A stretch of 64,000 nt of DNA, from the NCBI RefSeq assembly GCF_019802345.1, contig NZ_JAINDZ010000015.1, forward strand, positions 1-64,000. The letters are read 5' to 3'. Every line of letters begins with the position of its first letter. Position 1 is the stretch's first letter. Positions 35,644 to 43,602 of the stretch are shown one piece after another. The notes under the pieces were generated by a model that searched no databases, was not told the origin of the DNA, and saw nothing but the letters and a program-made list of their open reading frames with translations. This DNA is from Methylosinus sp. Sm6. Its GTDB lineage: Bacteria > Pseudomonadota > Alphaproteobacteria > Rhizobiales > Beijerinckiaceae. A program made the translations under genes and the position numbers.

Positions 35644-36864
35644 ATGAACGCTCTCTGTCGCCCACCGCTCGTTTCCGTTATCATCACCAACTATAATTAC
35701 GGACGATTTCTCACAGGGGCGCTGGCCGCCGTGAGAAACCAAACCTATCCGCATATCGAATGCGTCGTCGTCGACGATTGCTCCGCGGACGACAGCCGCG
35801 AGGTGCTCGAGCGCGCGGCGCTTTCGTGGCCGGAGCTGATCGTCGTCTATATGGAAACCAACGGTGGGCAATCGGCGTCGAGCATCGCCGGCTTTGCGCG
35901 TGCGAGCGGCCAATATATCGTCTTTCTGGATTCCGACGATCTGATCCTGCCCGAATTCGTCGCGACTCACGTCGCAACGCATCTTTCGCTGCGCGTGCCG
36001 GTGGGCCTCACCTGCTGCGACGCGCTCACCATGACGGACGATCGAATCATTTGCGCGACCTCGCGCTATCTTTCGGCTCGTTTCATCAATCGACCGATCG
36101 ATTCGACGCTGATCGGCAATCACACTGCCGAGACTCTGAAGCGGATGGGCTTCGAGGCGCCGGAGGTGAAGGCGCGTTCGATCCGTTTCATCCCCTGGGA
36201 CGAGAAATGGTGGCCCTGGTCGACGATGTCGGCGATGATGTTTCGTCGCGACGCCCTCGATCTCGTCATCGACGCCGAAGGCTTTGCGCAAATGCGCATC
36301 GGCACGGATTGCTACCTCGCCTGGTCGGTCAACCGGCTCACCGGCAGCGTTCTCGTCGAACGGCCGATGATGATCTATCGCATCCACGGCGCCAACGGCT
36401 TCGCGGAGCGGCCATCGCTCAACAATATCCGGCCCGGCCGCGCAGGCCTCACCTTCGACGGTCGCGCGGACCGCCTCTTTCTCTCGCATCTCCTGAAGAA
36501 TTTCGCGCGCTTCCATGCGATCTTGGACGATGCCGGCCATCTTCGCGCGATTTGCGAGATGGCGAGTCGAACGCGCGACGAACGCTCCGCCCCGGCGAAA
36601 GCGGCGTTATCGCTCCATGCCATGTTGTCGCATCATTTCGAGGACATCGTCGCGGCGCTCGGTCACGAGCTGGCGATCGCCTGGCTCGAGCGGTCGAAGG
36701 GAGACTCCCACGGCGGCGGCCCGCTCGCCTTTCTCGCCAAGCTGCCTCCCAAGGCGGAGCTCGAGGTGGCGAAATTCCTGTGCTCGATCGGCGTCCGCCT
36801 TTACGGCGCCGAGGTGTTCAATCGCGCGACGAGACGCCTCGCGGAGGCCACCGAACAGATCTGA
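35644..36864 (+). CDS. Family 2 glycosyltransferase
   Basis: 406 residues from the ATG at 35644. The GT-A fold starts PLVSVIITNYNYGRFLTGAL, with VVVDDCSADDS and the metal-binding DSDD (residues 96-99). The middle has GTDCYLAWSVN and MMIYRIHGANGF; the last 150 residues are helical. Residues 372-383 read ELEVAKFLCSIG, matching the tail of the preceding radical SAM protein. No transmembrane segment, so probably cytoplasmic or peripheral. Donor and acceptor unknown. With the radical SAM gene it forms a two-gene unit ended by a large palindromic repeat. Confidence 0.88.
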   Translation: MNALCRPPLVSVIITNYNYGRFLTGALAAVRNQTYPHIECVVVDDCSADDSREVLERAALSWPELIVVYMETNGGQSASSIAGFARASGQYIVFLDSDDLILPEFVATHVATHLSLRVPVGLTCCDALTMTDDRIICATSRYLSARFINRPIDSTLIGNHTAETLKRMGFEAPEVKARSIRFIPWDEKWWPWSTMSAMMFRRDALDLVIDAEGFAQMRIGTDCYLAWSVNRLTGSVLVERPMMIYRIHGANGFAERPSLNNIRPGRAGLTFDGRADRLFLSHLLKNFARFHAILDDAGHLRAICEMASRTRDERSAPAKAALSLHAMLSHHFEDIVAALGHELAIAWLERSKGDSHGGGPLAFLAKLPPKAELEVAKFLCSIGVRLYGAEVFNRATRRLAEATEQI

Positions 36865-36904
36865 GCCGGCGCGTCTCGCGTCAGCCGATTTGCGATCTCT
36901 CGAG

Positions 36905-36965
36905 AGCGAGCCTGAAGGCTCGCGGTCCACACGCGCCTTGGACCGCGAGCCTTCAGACTCGCTCT
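36905..36965. repeat. GAGCCTGAAGGCTC-type palindromic repeat, full double unit
   Basis: The arms gagcgagcctgaaggctcgc + ggtcca and the near-complement tggaccgcgagccttcagac + tcgctc are about 26 bases each around a 9-base loop. Each arm also contains its own small palindrome. Lies between convergent glycosyltransferase and methyltransferase genes and may end both transcripts. Confidence 0.85.
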
Positions 36966-36996
36966 TCGCCCCCCTCGGTTCGGCCGACACAAGTCA

Positions 36997-38133
36997 CTAA
37001 GGCCCGTGATAATCCGGATCGGGACGGGCGACGAGAATGCCGGCGACGATCGGCATCGGATTGCGCAGCAGGCGGAAGCGGCCGAAGCCGGCCTTGCGCG
37101 CGATGCGCTCCAACTCGGCGACCGTGCGCGGCTCGCCGCGGCCCATGGCCAGAGTGTAGAAGCCGTAATAGGCGTCGAGCGGCTCGGCGCCCTCCATCCC
37201 GGACATGGCCTCGATAATGAGCAACACGCCGTCGCGGGGCAGAGCGCGGCGCGCATTGCGCAGGAGCTCCAGCGCCGAAGCGTCGTCGTGATCATGGACG
37301 ATGCGCACCAGGGCGATCACATCGGCGCCCTGAGGCAAGGGATCGGTCAAAAAATCGCCCATGAAGAAGGCCGTCCGCTCGGCGAGGCCGGCCGCCTTCA
37401 GCCGGGCGCGGGCGCGCTCGACGACGGCCGGCAGATCGAACAGCATCAGCTGCAGCTTCGGATAGCGCGCCGCCACGGCCGCGAGAAAGGCGCCCTCGCC
37501 GCCGCCGACGTCCATGAGCCGGCGATGGCGGCGAAAGCTGTAGGCGGCGATCGCCTCCTGCGCGACCAGCGGCTGCGATTCCGCCATCAGCGCGCTATAG
37601 GGCGCGACCTGCTCGGCCGTCAGCTCGGTCGGACGCTCGGCGGCCGAATAGGGCCAATAATCGGCGAGCTTCGGCTCGGCGTCCTCCGCCCCGCGCAGCA
37701 GAGCGACGGGGTCGGCGAGATCGGCGTAGAGCATCGGCTGATGGTCGACGAGCGCCAATGCGGCCTTGTTGCCGACGAGCGCCGCGCCGATGTCGCCGAG
37801 GCCGTAGCGGCCCTTGCCGCGGCGGTCGACGAGGCCGAGCGAGGCGGCGGCGTCCAGGAGCCGCGCCGCCGCTTCCGGCGACAGCTCGGTCTTCTCGGCG
37901 ATCTGCTCGAGGCTCCGCGGCGATTCGAGCAGCAGCTCGAGCAGCTTCAGCCGCACGCAGGCGAGCAGCACCTGGGAGTAGACGAAGCCCGCGCAAAGAT
38001 CGAGCGCGGCCCTGGCCCTGCGCTTGGCCGCCTTGCGGGTGAGCGGATGCGTCGCCGCGAGGCGCTGGAAGCGCGGGCTCGACGCCAGCCGATCGCGGAT
38101 GCGCCGCAGCCTGTCCCGCCAGAACTGACCCAT
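36997..38133 (-). CDS. CrtF/acetylserotonin-type SAM-dependent O-methyltransferase
   Basis: 378 residues. The N-terminal winged-helix dimerisation domain (LACVRLKLLELLLESPRSLE, SPEAAARLLDAAASLGLV) is typical of plant-type and CrtF methyltransferases. The SAM site is RLMDVGGGEGAFLAAVAARYP, followed by LFDLPAVVERAR, FFMGDFL and ALVRIVHDHDD. C-terminal GGEPRTV-like MGRGEPRTVAEL is present. CrtF methylates hydroxycarotenoids and the family also acts on small phenols. No carotenoid gene is adjacent, so the substrate is inferred only. Alone, between two repeat elements. Confidence 0.85.
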   Translation of the reverse strand: MGQFWRDRLRRIRDRLASSPRFQRLAATHPLTRKAAKRRARAALDLCAGFVYSQVLLACVRLKLLELLLESPRSLEQIAEKTELSPEAAARLLDAAASLGLVDRRGKGRYGLGDIGAALVGNKAALALVDHQPMLYADLADPVALLRGAEDAEPKLADYWPYSAAERPTELTAEQVAPYSALMAESQPLVAQEAIAAYSFRRHRRLMDVGGGEGAFLAAVAARYPKLQLMLFDLPAVVERARARLKAAGLAERTAFFMGDFLTDPLPQGADVIALVRIVHDHDDASALELLRNARRALPRDGVLLIIEAMSGMEGAEPLDAYYGFYTLAMGRGEPRTVAELERIARKAGFGRFRLLRNPMPIVAGILVARPDPDYHGP

Positions 38134-38167
38134 GGACGGCCCTCCGTCGCGAGAAGATAAGGCGCTC

Positions 38168-38210
38168 CTAGAGCAGTTTCCGATCCGATTGGCTCGGATA
38201 ACGCTCTAGC
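38168..38210. repeat. CTAGAGC...GCTCTAG interspersed palindrome
   Basis: An inverted repeat bounded by ctagagc and gctctag, with the interior agtttccgatccgattggct and cggataac partly pairing (ATCCGA against TCGGAT). Elements of this TAGAGC...GCTCTA form are scattered through many Hyphomicrobiales genomes. It fills the gap between the methyltransferase start and the TetR stop. Possible terminator of the TetR gene. Confidence 0.7.
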
Positions 38211-38240
38211 CCAAATGCGCGGGCATAGGAACGTCGAATT

Positions 38241-38861
38241 TCACGGCGGCGCCGGCTCGGCCCGGCGAACCGCGCTCTCCATCAGATTGCGGATCGCGCC
38301 GTCGAGCACAGGCGTCGGGTCCAGTCCCTTGGCCGAATCGAGATGGCCGGAGACCGCCAGCATGGCGACGCCATGGGCGAGCGCCCAGACCTGCAGCGCC
38401 AGCTTGCGCGCGCCTTGGGCGGAGACGCCGCGCATCTGCAGAAAGGCCACCACGGAGCGCCAGAGAATCTCCAGCGCATGATCGGCGGCGTCGGCCGAAG
38501 CCTTCGCCGCGAGCGTCGCCGCCGAGCCGAACATTGCCGCATAGAGGCCCGGCTCGGCGCGGGCGAAGGCGATATAGGCCTCGCACATGCGCCACATGGC
38601 CGTCGCCGCGTCCGGCCGGCCCTCGTCCCAGCCCTTTTCGAGCGCCGCCGCGAAGGAGAGGAAGCCGCGCCGCGCCACCTCGTTCAGCAGCTCGTCGCGG
38701 CTGGCGAAATGGCGGTAGGGGGCCGCGGCGGTCACGCCGACGCGCCGCGCGGCCTCGCCGAGGCTGAGATTGGCGGGTCCGCCCTCGGCCAGCAGCTCCA
38801 GCGCCGCTTCGACCAGCGCTTCCTTGAGCGCGCCATGATGGTATTTTCGCTTCATCGACAT
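38241..38861 (-). CDS. TetR/AcrR family transcriptional regulator
   Basis: 206 residues from the ATG at 38861 (MSMKRKYHHGALKEALVEAA). The DNA-binding helix-turn-helix is LSLGEAARRVGVTAAAPYRH, followed by FASRDELLNEVARRG. The C-terminal domain binds an unknown ligand. Divergent from the sugar dehydrogenase gene across 151 bases, which is the usual layout for a TetR repressor and its target. It may instead control the methyltransferase downstream. Confidence 0.92.
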   Translation of the reverse strand: MSMKRKYHHGALKEALVEAALELLAEGGPANLSLGEAARRVGVTAAAPYRHFASRDELLNEVARRGFLSFAAALEKGWDEGRPDAATAMWRMCEAYIAFARAEPGLYAAMFGSAATLAAKASADAADHALEILWRSVVAFLQMRGVSAQGARKLALQVWALAHGVAMLAVSGHLDSAKGLDPTPVLDGAIRNLMESAVRRAEPAPP

Positions 38862-39012
38862 GGGGCGGACAGGGAGCGAGAATGCGCGGCGAGGGACGGA
38901 GACCGAGCCGTCGCACAGTCTCGCCGCAAAGGGAAGACGCCCCTGCCCGCGACACCGCTCGGGCCTATTTGTGATGATTGCAGCGCGGGCGCGCCGCGCA
39001 CGGAGGCGATCC

Positions 39013-40209
39013 ATGCATGATGCCGTTCGCAAGCTCGCCTTCGGCGCCGCCGTCCTCGCGCTGCTGGCGCTCTTCGCATATGCGCGCGCCGAGCCCACAG
39101 CGAGCCGGGCGGAGGAGGTCGAGGCCACGCTGCGCCGCATTCGCCTGCCGGACGGCTTCTCCATCTCGCTCTACGCGCTCGTTCCGCATGCGCGCAGCCT
39201 CGCCGTCGCGCCCGGCGGCGAAGCGATCTTCGTCGGCACGGACGAGCGCCGCATTTTCGCGCTGACCCCCGGCGGCGAGCGGGCGGCGGCGGTGGAGCCC
39301 TTTGCGAGCGACGCCGCTTTCGTGATGCCGCACGGCCTGTGTTTCGACAAGGACGGAACCTTGTTCGTCGCCGAGCAGAATCGTGTGTCGAGCTTCGCCA
39401 GAGCGGCGTCCGACCGCCACCGGCTGCGCGCCGCCGACGCGCGCATTCTCGTGCCGCAGGGCGCGCTGATCCCCCCCGCCGAGCAGAGCCCGTTCCACTC
39501 GGCCCGCATCTGCCGCGTCGGCCCCGACGGGAAGCTCTATGTCTCGCTCGGTCAGCCGCACAATGTCCCGCCGCCCGACAAGCTCGCGCTCTACGATCGC
39601 ATCGGCATGGGCGGAATCATCCGCATGAATCGCGACGGCTCCGGCCGCGAGGTGTTCGCGAGAGGAATCCGCAATTCGGTCGGCATGGATTTCGATCCGT
39701 CCGACGGCGTCCTCTGGTTCACCGACAATCAGGTCGACAGCATGGGCGACGACACGCCGCCCGGCGAGATCAATCGCGCGCCGCGCGCCGGTCTGAACTT
39801 CGGCTTTCCCTGGTACGGCGGCGGCAAGGTGCGCACGCGCGAATATGCGCGCGAGACGCCGCCCGCCGACGTCGTCTTTCCCGAGGTCGAGGAGGCGCCG
39901 CACGCCGCCGATCTCGGCATGATCTTCTATACGGGCGACATGTTCCCTCCGCGCTATCGCGGCGGCGTCTTCTCCGCGCAGCACGGCTCCTGGGACCGCG
40001 CCATGCCGGTCGGCGCGCGGGTGATGTTCACGCCGGTCGGCGCCGATCGCAAGGCCTCGGCGAGCGAGCCCTTCGCGGAAGGATGGAACACCACCGATCC
40101 GCATTATCTCGGCCGCCCCGTCGATGTCGCGCAGTTGCCCGATGGCTCGCTGCTCGTGACGGATGATCAGAACGGAGCTGTCTATCGCATTGCTTACGTC
40201 GCACGCTGA
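39013..40209 (+). CDS. Periplasmic PQQ-type sugar (sorbosone/glucose) dehydrogenase family protein
   Basis: 398 residues from the ATG at 39013, with a perfect GGAGG seven bases upstream. Residues 1-26 look like a signal peptide or anchor (FGAAVLALLALFAYARA). Six-bladed propeller motifs of the GSDH/sorbosone family follow: LPDGFSISLYA, VMPHGLCFDKDGTLFVAEQN, RVGPDGKLYVSLGQPHN, ARGIRNSVGMDFDPSDGVLW, TDNQVD, EINRAPRAGLNFGFPWYGGG, HGSWDRAMPVG and PDGSLLVTDDQNGAVYRI. Likely oxidises a sugar or aldehyde in the periplasm with PQQ; the substrate is not determined. Probably repressed by the divergent TetR protein. Confidence 0.85.
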   Translation: MHDAVRKLAFGAAVLALLALFAYARAEPTASRAEEVEATLRRIRLPDGFSISLYALVPHARSLAVAPGGEAIFVGTDERRIFALTPGGERAAAVEPFASDAAFVMPHGLCFDKDGTLFVAEQNRVSSFARAASDRHRLRAADARILVPQGALIPPAEQSPFHSARICRVGPDGKLYVSLGQPHNVPPPDKLALYDRIGMGGIIRMNRDGSGREVFARGIRNSVGMDFDPSDGVLWFTDNQVDSMGDDTPPGEINRAPRAGLNFGFPWYGGGKVRTREYARETPPADVVFPEVEEAPHAADLGMIFYTGDMFPPRYRGGVFSAQHGSWDRAMPVGARVMFTPVGADRKASASEPFAEGWNTTDPHYLGRPVDVAQLPDGSLLVTDDQNGAVYRIAYVAR

Positions 40210-40232
40210 CCTCGCCGCCATCGAGAATTCGA

Positions 40233-40252
40233 GAGCGAGCCTTCAGGGTCGC
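40233..40252. repeat. Degenerate single unit of the GAGCCTGAAGGCTC family
   Basis: gagcgagccttcagggtcgc matches the unit GAGCGAGCCTTCAGGCTCGC with one change that weakens the palindrome. It lies between convergent sugar dehydrogenase and gcvPB genes. Confidence 0.6.
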
Positions 40253-40270
40253 TTCGACCTGGGCACGCGA

Positions 40271-41782
40271 TCAGCCGCGCCACCTCAGCACCGGCTTGCG
40301 CGCCGCCGCTGTCTCGTCCGGCCGCCGGCGCGGCGCGTGGCGCGGCGCCTGCGTGAAGCGCTCCGTCTCGCCGCGCTTGGCGCTCTCGGCCAGCGCGCGC
40401 AAGGTCGAGACGAAGCGGTCGAGCGAGCTTTTCGATTCCGATTCGGTCGGCTCGATCAGCATGGCGCCGTGAACGACGAGCGGAAAATAGATCGTCATCG
40501 GATGATAGCCTTCGTCGATCATCGCCTTGGCGAAATCGAGCGTCGTCACGCCCGTTCCTTTCAGAAAGCTGTCGTCGAACAGCGCCTCATGCATGCAGAT
40601 TCGATCGCCGAAGGGCTGCGTCATCACGTCGCGCAGGCGCGCGCGCAGATAATTGGCCGCGAGCACGGCGTCGCGCGAAGCCTGCGCGACGCCGTCGCCG
40701 CCATGCGAGAGCAGATAGGAGAGCGCGCGCACGAACATGCCCATCTGTCCGTGAAAGGCCGTGAGCCGCCCTAAGCTCTGCGTTTCGTTCGCATGCTCGA
40801 CGAGCCGCAGTTCTCCGCCCTCTCGCAGGAGGAACGGAACCGGCGCGAAACGCGCGAGGCGCGCCGACAGCACGACGGGTCCGGCGCCGGGACCGCCGCC
40901 GCCATGCGGGGTCGAAAACGTCTTGTGCAGATTGAGATGCATCGCATCGACGCCCATGTCGCCCGGCCGCGCGACGCCGGCGATGGCGTTGAAATTGGCG
41001 CCGTCGCAATAGAAATAGCCGCCCGCCTCATGCACGAGCCGCGCGATTTCGACCACATCTCGCTCGAACAGGCCGCAAGTGTTGGGATTGGTCAGCATGA
41101 TCGCGGCGACGCTGTCGTCGAGCGCGGCGGCGACTGCATCGGCGTGAACGATTCCGTCCTCGCCCGCGGGAATGGCGCGCACCTCGAAGCCGAGCAGAGC
41201 GGCGCTCGCCGGATTGGTGCCATGCGCCGATTGCGGAATGAGCACGGTGCGGCGCGTCCTCGCCTCGCCGCGCGCGCGCAGCGCCGCCTCGATCGTCATC
41301 AGCCCGCACAGCTCGCCATGCGCGCCGGCCTTCGGCGAGAGCGCCACCGCGCTCATATTGGTGAGCGCCAGCAGAAAGCGTGAGAGCTCCTCCATCAGCG
41401 CGAGCGCGCCGCGCGCGGTCGACTGCGGCTGCAGCGGATGAATGTCGGCGAAGCCGTCGAGCCGCGCCATCTTCTCGCCGAGGCGCGGATTGTGCTTCAT
41501 CGTGCAGGAGCCGAGCGGATAGAGGCCCGCATCGATCGAATAGTTCTTCCGCGACAGCCGAATGTAATGACGCACCGCCTCCGGCTCGGTCAGCCCCGGC
41601 AGGCCGATCGGTCCTTTGCGCTCGAGCGCGCCGAGACGCGATGCGAAGGGCTCCGGCTCGGCGATGTCGACGCCGGTCACATCGGCGCGGCCGATCTCGA
41701 ACAGCAGCGGCTCCTCGTGATCGAGCCCGCGGTCGCCGCTGAACGTCTCCGGCGCCGCCGGGTGATTGGCATGATCGAGCAT
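40271..41782 (-). CDS. gcvPB: Glycine dehydrogenase (decarboxylating) subunit 2
   Basis: 503 residues, the C-terminal half of the two-gene P-protein. It has LYPLGSCTMKHNPRL, LMTIEAALRARGE, SAHGTNPASAALLGF, MLTNPNTCGLFERD, FYCDGANFNAIAG, and the PLP lysine in MHLNLHKTFSTPHGGGGPG. It decarboxylates glycine and passes the aminomethyl group to GcvH. The first base of its ATG is the last of the gcvPA stop (TAATG). Last gene of gcvT-H-PA-PB; ends near a degenerate repeat unit. Confidence 0.96.
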   Translation of the reverse strand: MLDHANHPAAPETFSGDRGLDHEEPLLFEIGRADVTGVDIAEPEPFASRLGALERKGPIGLPGLTEPEAVRHYIRLSRKNYSIDAGLYPLGSCTMKHNPRLGEKMARLDGFADIHPLQPQSTARGALALMEELSRFLLALTNMSAVALSPKAGAHGELCGLMTIEAALRARGEARTRRTVLIPQSAHGTNPASAALLGFEVRAIPAGEDGIVHADAVAAALDDSVAAIMLTNPNTCGLFERDVVEIARLVHEAGGYFYCDGANFNAIAGVARPGDMGVDAMHLNLHKTFSTPHGGGGPGAGPVVLSARLARFAPVPFLLREGGELRLVEHANETQSLGRLTAFHGQMGMFVRALSYLLSHGGDGVAQASRDAVLAANYLRARLRDVMTQPFGDRICMHEALFDDSFLKGTGVTTLDFAKAMIDEGYHPMTIYFPLVVHGAMLIEPTESESKSSLDRFVSTLRALAESAKRGETERFTQAPRHAPRRRPDETAAARKPVLRWRG

Positions 41783-43116
41783 TACAGCGCTCCTTCGATT
41801 GCGGCGACGAAGGCGTCCCGATCCGCTTCCGTCACGACCTCGGTGCTGGCGACGATGAGCAGATCATCGAGTCCGGCGCCGGGCAGAAGCCGCGAGACCG
41901 GCACGCCCGCGAGCACGCCCCGCGCCGCCATCGTTTCGACGAGCGCCGCGGCGTCGCCGCGCACGCGCAGCGTGAATTCGTTGAAGAAGGCATCGTTCAA
42001 CACGTCGACTCCGGCGATAGGCGCGAGTCGCTCCGCGAGACGCACGGCGCTCGCATGATTGGCTCGCGCGAGACGACGCAGTCCCGTCTCGCCGAGCAGG
42101 GTGAGGTGGATGCTGAAGGCGAGCGCGCAGAGGCCCGAATTGGTGCAGATATTGGACGTCGCCTTGTCGCGGCGAATGTGCTGCTCACGCGCCGAGAGCG
42201 TCAGCACGAAAGAGCGCCGTCCGTCGGCGTCGGCGGTCTCGCCGCACAATCGGCCGGGCGTCTGCCGCAGATGCTCGCGCTTCGTCGCGAACAGGCCGAC
42301 ATAAGGCCCGCCGAAGGAGAGCGGATTGCCGAGCGACTGGCCCTCGCCGACGACGATGTCAGCGCCGAACGCGCCCGGCGGCGTCAGGAGGCCGAGCGAG
42401 ACCGCCTCGGTGAAGACGGCGACGAGCAGCGCGCCCTCGGCGTGGCAGGCTTCCGCAATCGGCGAGAGATCGCGCAGATTGCCGAACACGTCCGGCGTCT
42501 GCACGATCACGCAAGAAACGTCCGCGTCTATGTGCGCGGCGACATCCTCTCGTGCAAAAATATCCGGCGGCAGAGTCACGACCTCGTCGCCGGCGAAGCG
42601 CGAAATGGTGCGCACGACCTCGGCGTAATGCGGATGCAGGCCGCCGGACAGCACGGCCTTGCGTCGCTTGGTGAGGCGATGCGCCATCAGCGCCGCCTCG
42701 GCACAGGCAGTCGAGCCGTCATACATGGAGGCGTTGGCGATCTCCATGCCGGTCAGCGCCGCCACCTGCGTCTGGAACTCGAACAGGACTTGCAGCGTGC
42801 CCTGCGAAATCTCCGGCTGATAGGGCGTGTAGCTGGTGAGGAACTCCGAGCGCTGGATGAGATGATCGACGCTCGCCGGGATATGATGCCGATAGGCGCC
42901 GGCGCCGAGAAAGGCGCGCGACGCCGGAACATTTTCGCGCGCCAGCGCGGCGAGACGACGCTCGACCTCCATCTCCGGCGCGCCGCGCGGCAGATCGAGC
43001 GGCGCCTTCAGCAGCACGTCCTTCGGCACATCCGCATAGAGCTCGTCGATCGTCGCGACGCCGATCGCTTCGCGCATCTTTGCGCGGTCTTCGTCGGTCA
43101 AAGGCAGATAGCGCAT
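41782..43116 (-). CDS. gcvPA: Glycine dehydrogenase (decarboxylating) subunit 1
   Basis: 444 residues from the ATG at 43116 (MRYLPLTDEDRAKMREAIGV); the open frame further upstream only reads through the palindromic repeat. Motifs include GAGAYRHHIPASVDHLIQRS, FLTSYTPYQPEISQGTLQVL, EIANASMYDGSTACAEA, SFGGPYVGLFA and LVLTLSAREQHIRRDKATSN-like FVLTLSAREQHIRRD. It forms the heterotetramer with GcvPB. Overlaps gcvPB by one base. Separated from gcvH by 99 bases that consist mostly of a repeat. Confidence 0.96.
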   Translation of the reverse strand: MRYLPLTDEDRAKMREAIGVATIDELYADVPKDVLLKAPLDLPRGAPEMEVERRLAALARENVPASRAFLGAGAYRHHIPASVDHLIQRSEFLTSYTPYQPEISQGTLQVLFEFQTQVAALTGMEIANASMYDGSTACAEAALMAHRLTKRRKAVLSGGLHPHYAEVVRTISRFAGDEVVTLPPDIFAREDVAAHIDADVSCVIVQTPDVFGNLRDLSPIAEACHAEGALLVAVFTEAVSLGLLTPPGAFGADIVVGEGQSLGNPLSFGGPYVGLFATKREHLRQTPGRLCGETADADGRRSFVLTLSAREQHIRRDKATSNICTNSGLCALAFSIHLTLLGETGLRRLARANHASAVRLAERLAPIAGVDVLNDAFFNEFTLRVRGDAAALVETMAARGVLAGVPVSRLLPGAGLDDLLIVASTEVVTEADRDAFVAAIEGAL

Positions 43117-43143
43117 GTCGCCCTCACGTGTCGCAAGCTTCTC

Positions 43144-43209
43144 GAGCGCGAGCCTGAAGGCTCGCGGTCCAGGGTGCGCCATTTGAACCGCGTGCCTTCA
43201 GGCTCGCTC
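43144..43209. repeat. GAGCCTGAAGGCTC-type double unit inside the gcv operon
   Basis: Arms gagcgcgagcctgaaggctc + gcggtcca and ttgaaccgcgtgccttcagg + ctcgctc flank a short loop. It sits between gcvH and gcvPA, genes transcribed together, so it would be transcribed as a long RNA hairpin. It might tune relative expression or protect mRNA ends. Confidence 0.82.
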
Positions 43210-43215
43210 TTCGAG

Positions 43216-43602
43216 CTACAGACTCTCGACGAAAGCGCGATAGGCGTTCTCGTCCATCAACCCCTCGAGCTCCGTGGCGTCGACAATGCGCAGCTTCGCC
43301 AGCCAGCCCCTGCCGAGCGGGTCCTCGTTGACGCTCCCCGGCTCGTCGTCCAGCGCGTCATTGGCGGAGATGATCTCGCCGGAAATCGGCGAATAGACCT
43401 CGCTCGCCGCCTTCACGCTTTCGATCGTCGCCAATTGGCCGCCCTTGTCGACGCGCGCGCCGGGCTCGGGCAATTCGATGAAGACGATGTCGCCGAGCTG
43501 CGCCTGCGCATAATCGGTGACGCCGACCACGGCGACCTCGTCGTCGCCCTGGCCTTCGAGCCGGACATATTCATGATCCTTGGTATATCGCTCGCCGCTC
43601 AT
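43216..43602 (-). CDS. gcvH: Glycine cleavage system H protein
   Basis: 128 residues from the ATG at 43602 (four-base overlap with the gcvT end). The sequence YTKDHEYVRLEGQGDDEVAV leads to GITDYAQ-like GVTDYAQAQLGDIVFIELPE. The lipoylated Lys lies in ATIESVKAASEVYSPISGEI. It carries the aminomethyl group between P and T proteins on its lipoyl arm. Translationally coupled to gcvT. Confidence 0.97.
   Translation of the reverse strand: MSGERYTKDHEYVRLEGQGDDEVAVVGVTDYAQAQLGDIVFIELPEPGARVDKGGQLATIESVKAASEVYSPISGEIISANDALDDEPGSVNEDPLGRGWLAKLRIVDATELEGLMDENAYRAFVESL

Noticed and set aside
36905-36965. Repeats as a CRISPR array
   Set aside because: Units are inverted, not direct, are dispersed at single loci and have no regular spacers; no cas genes are present.
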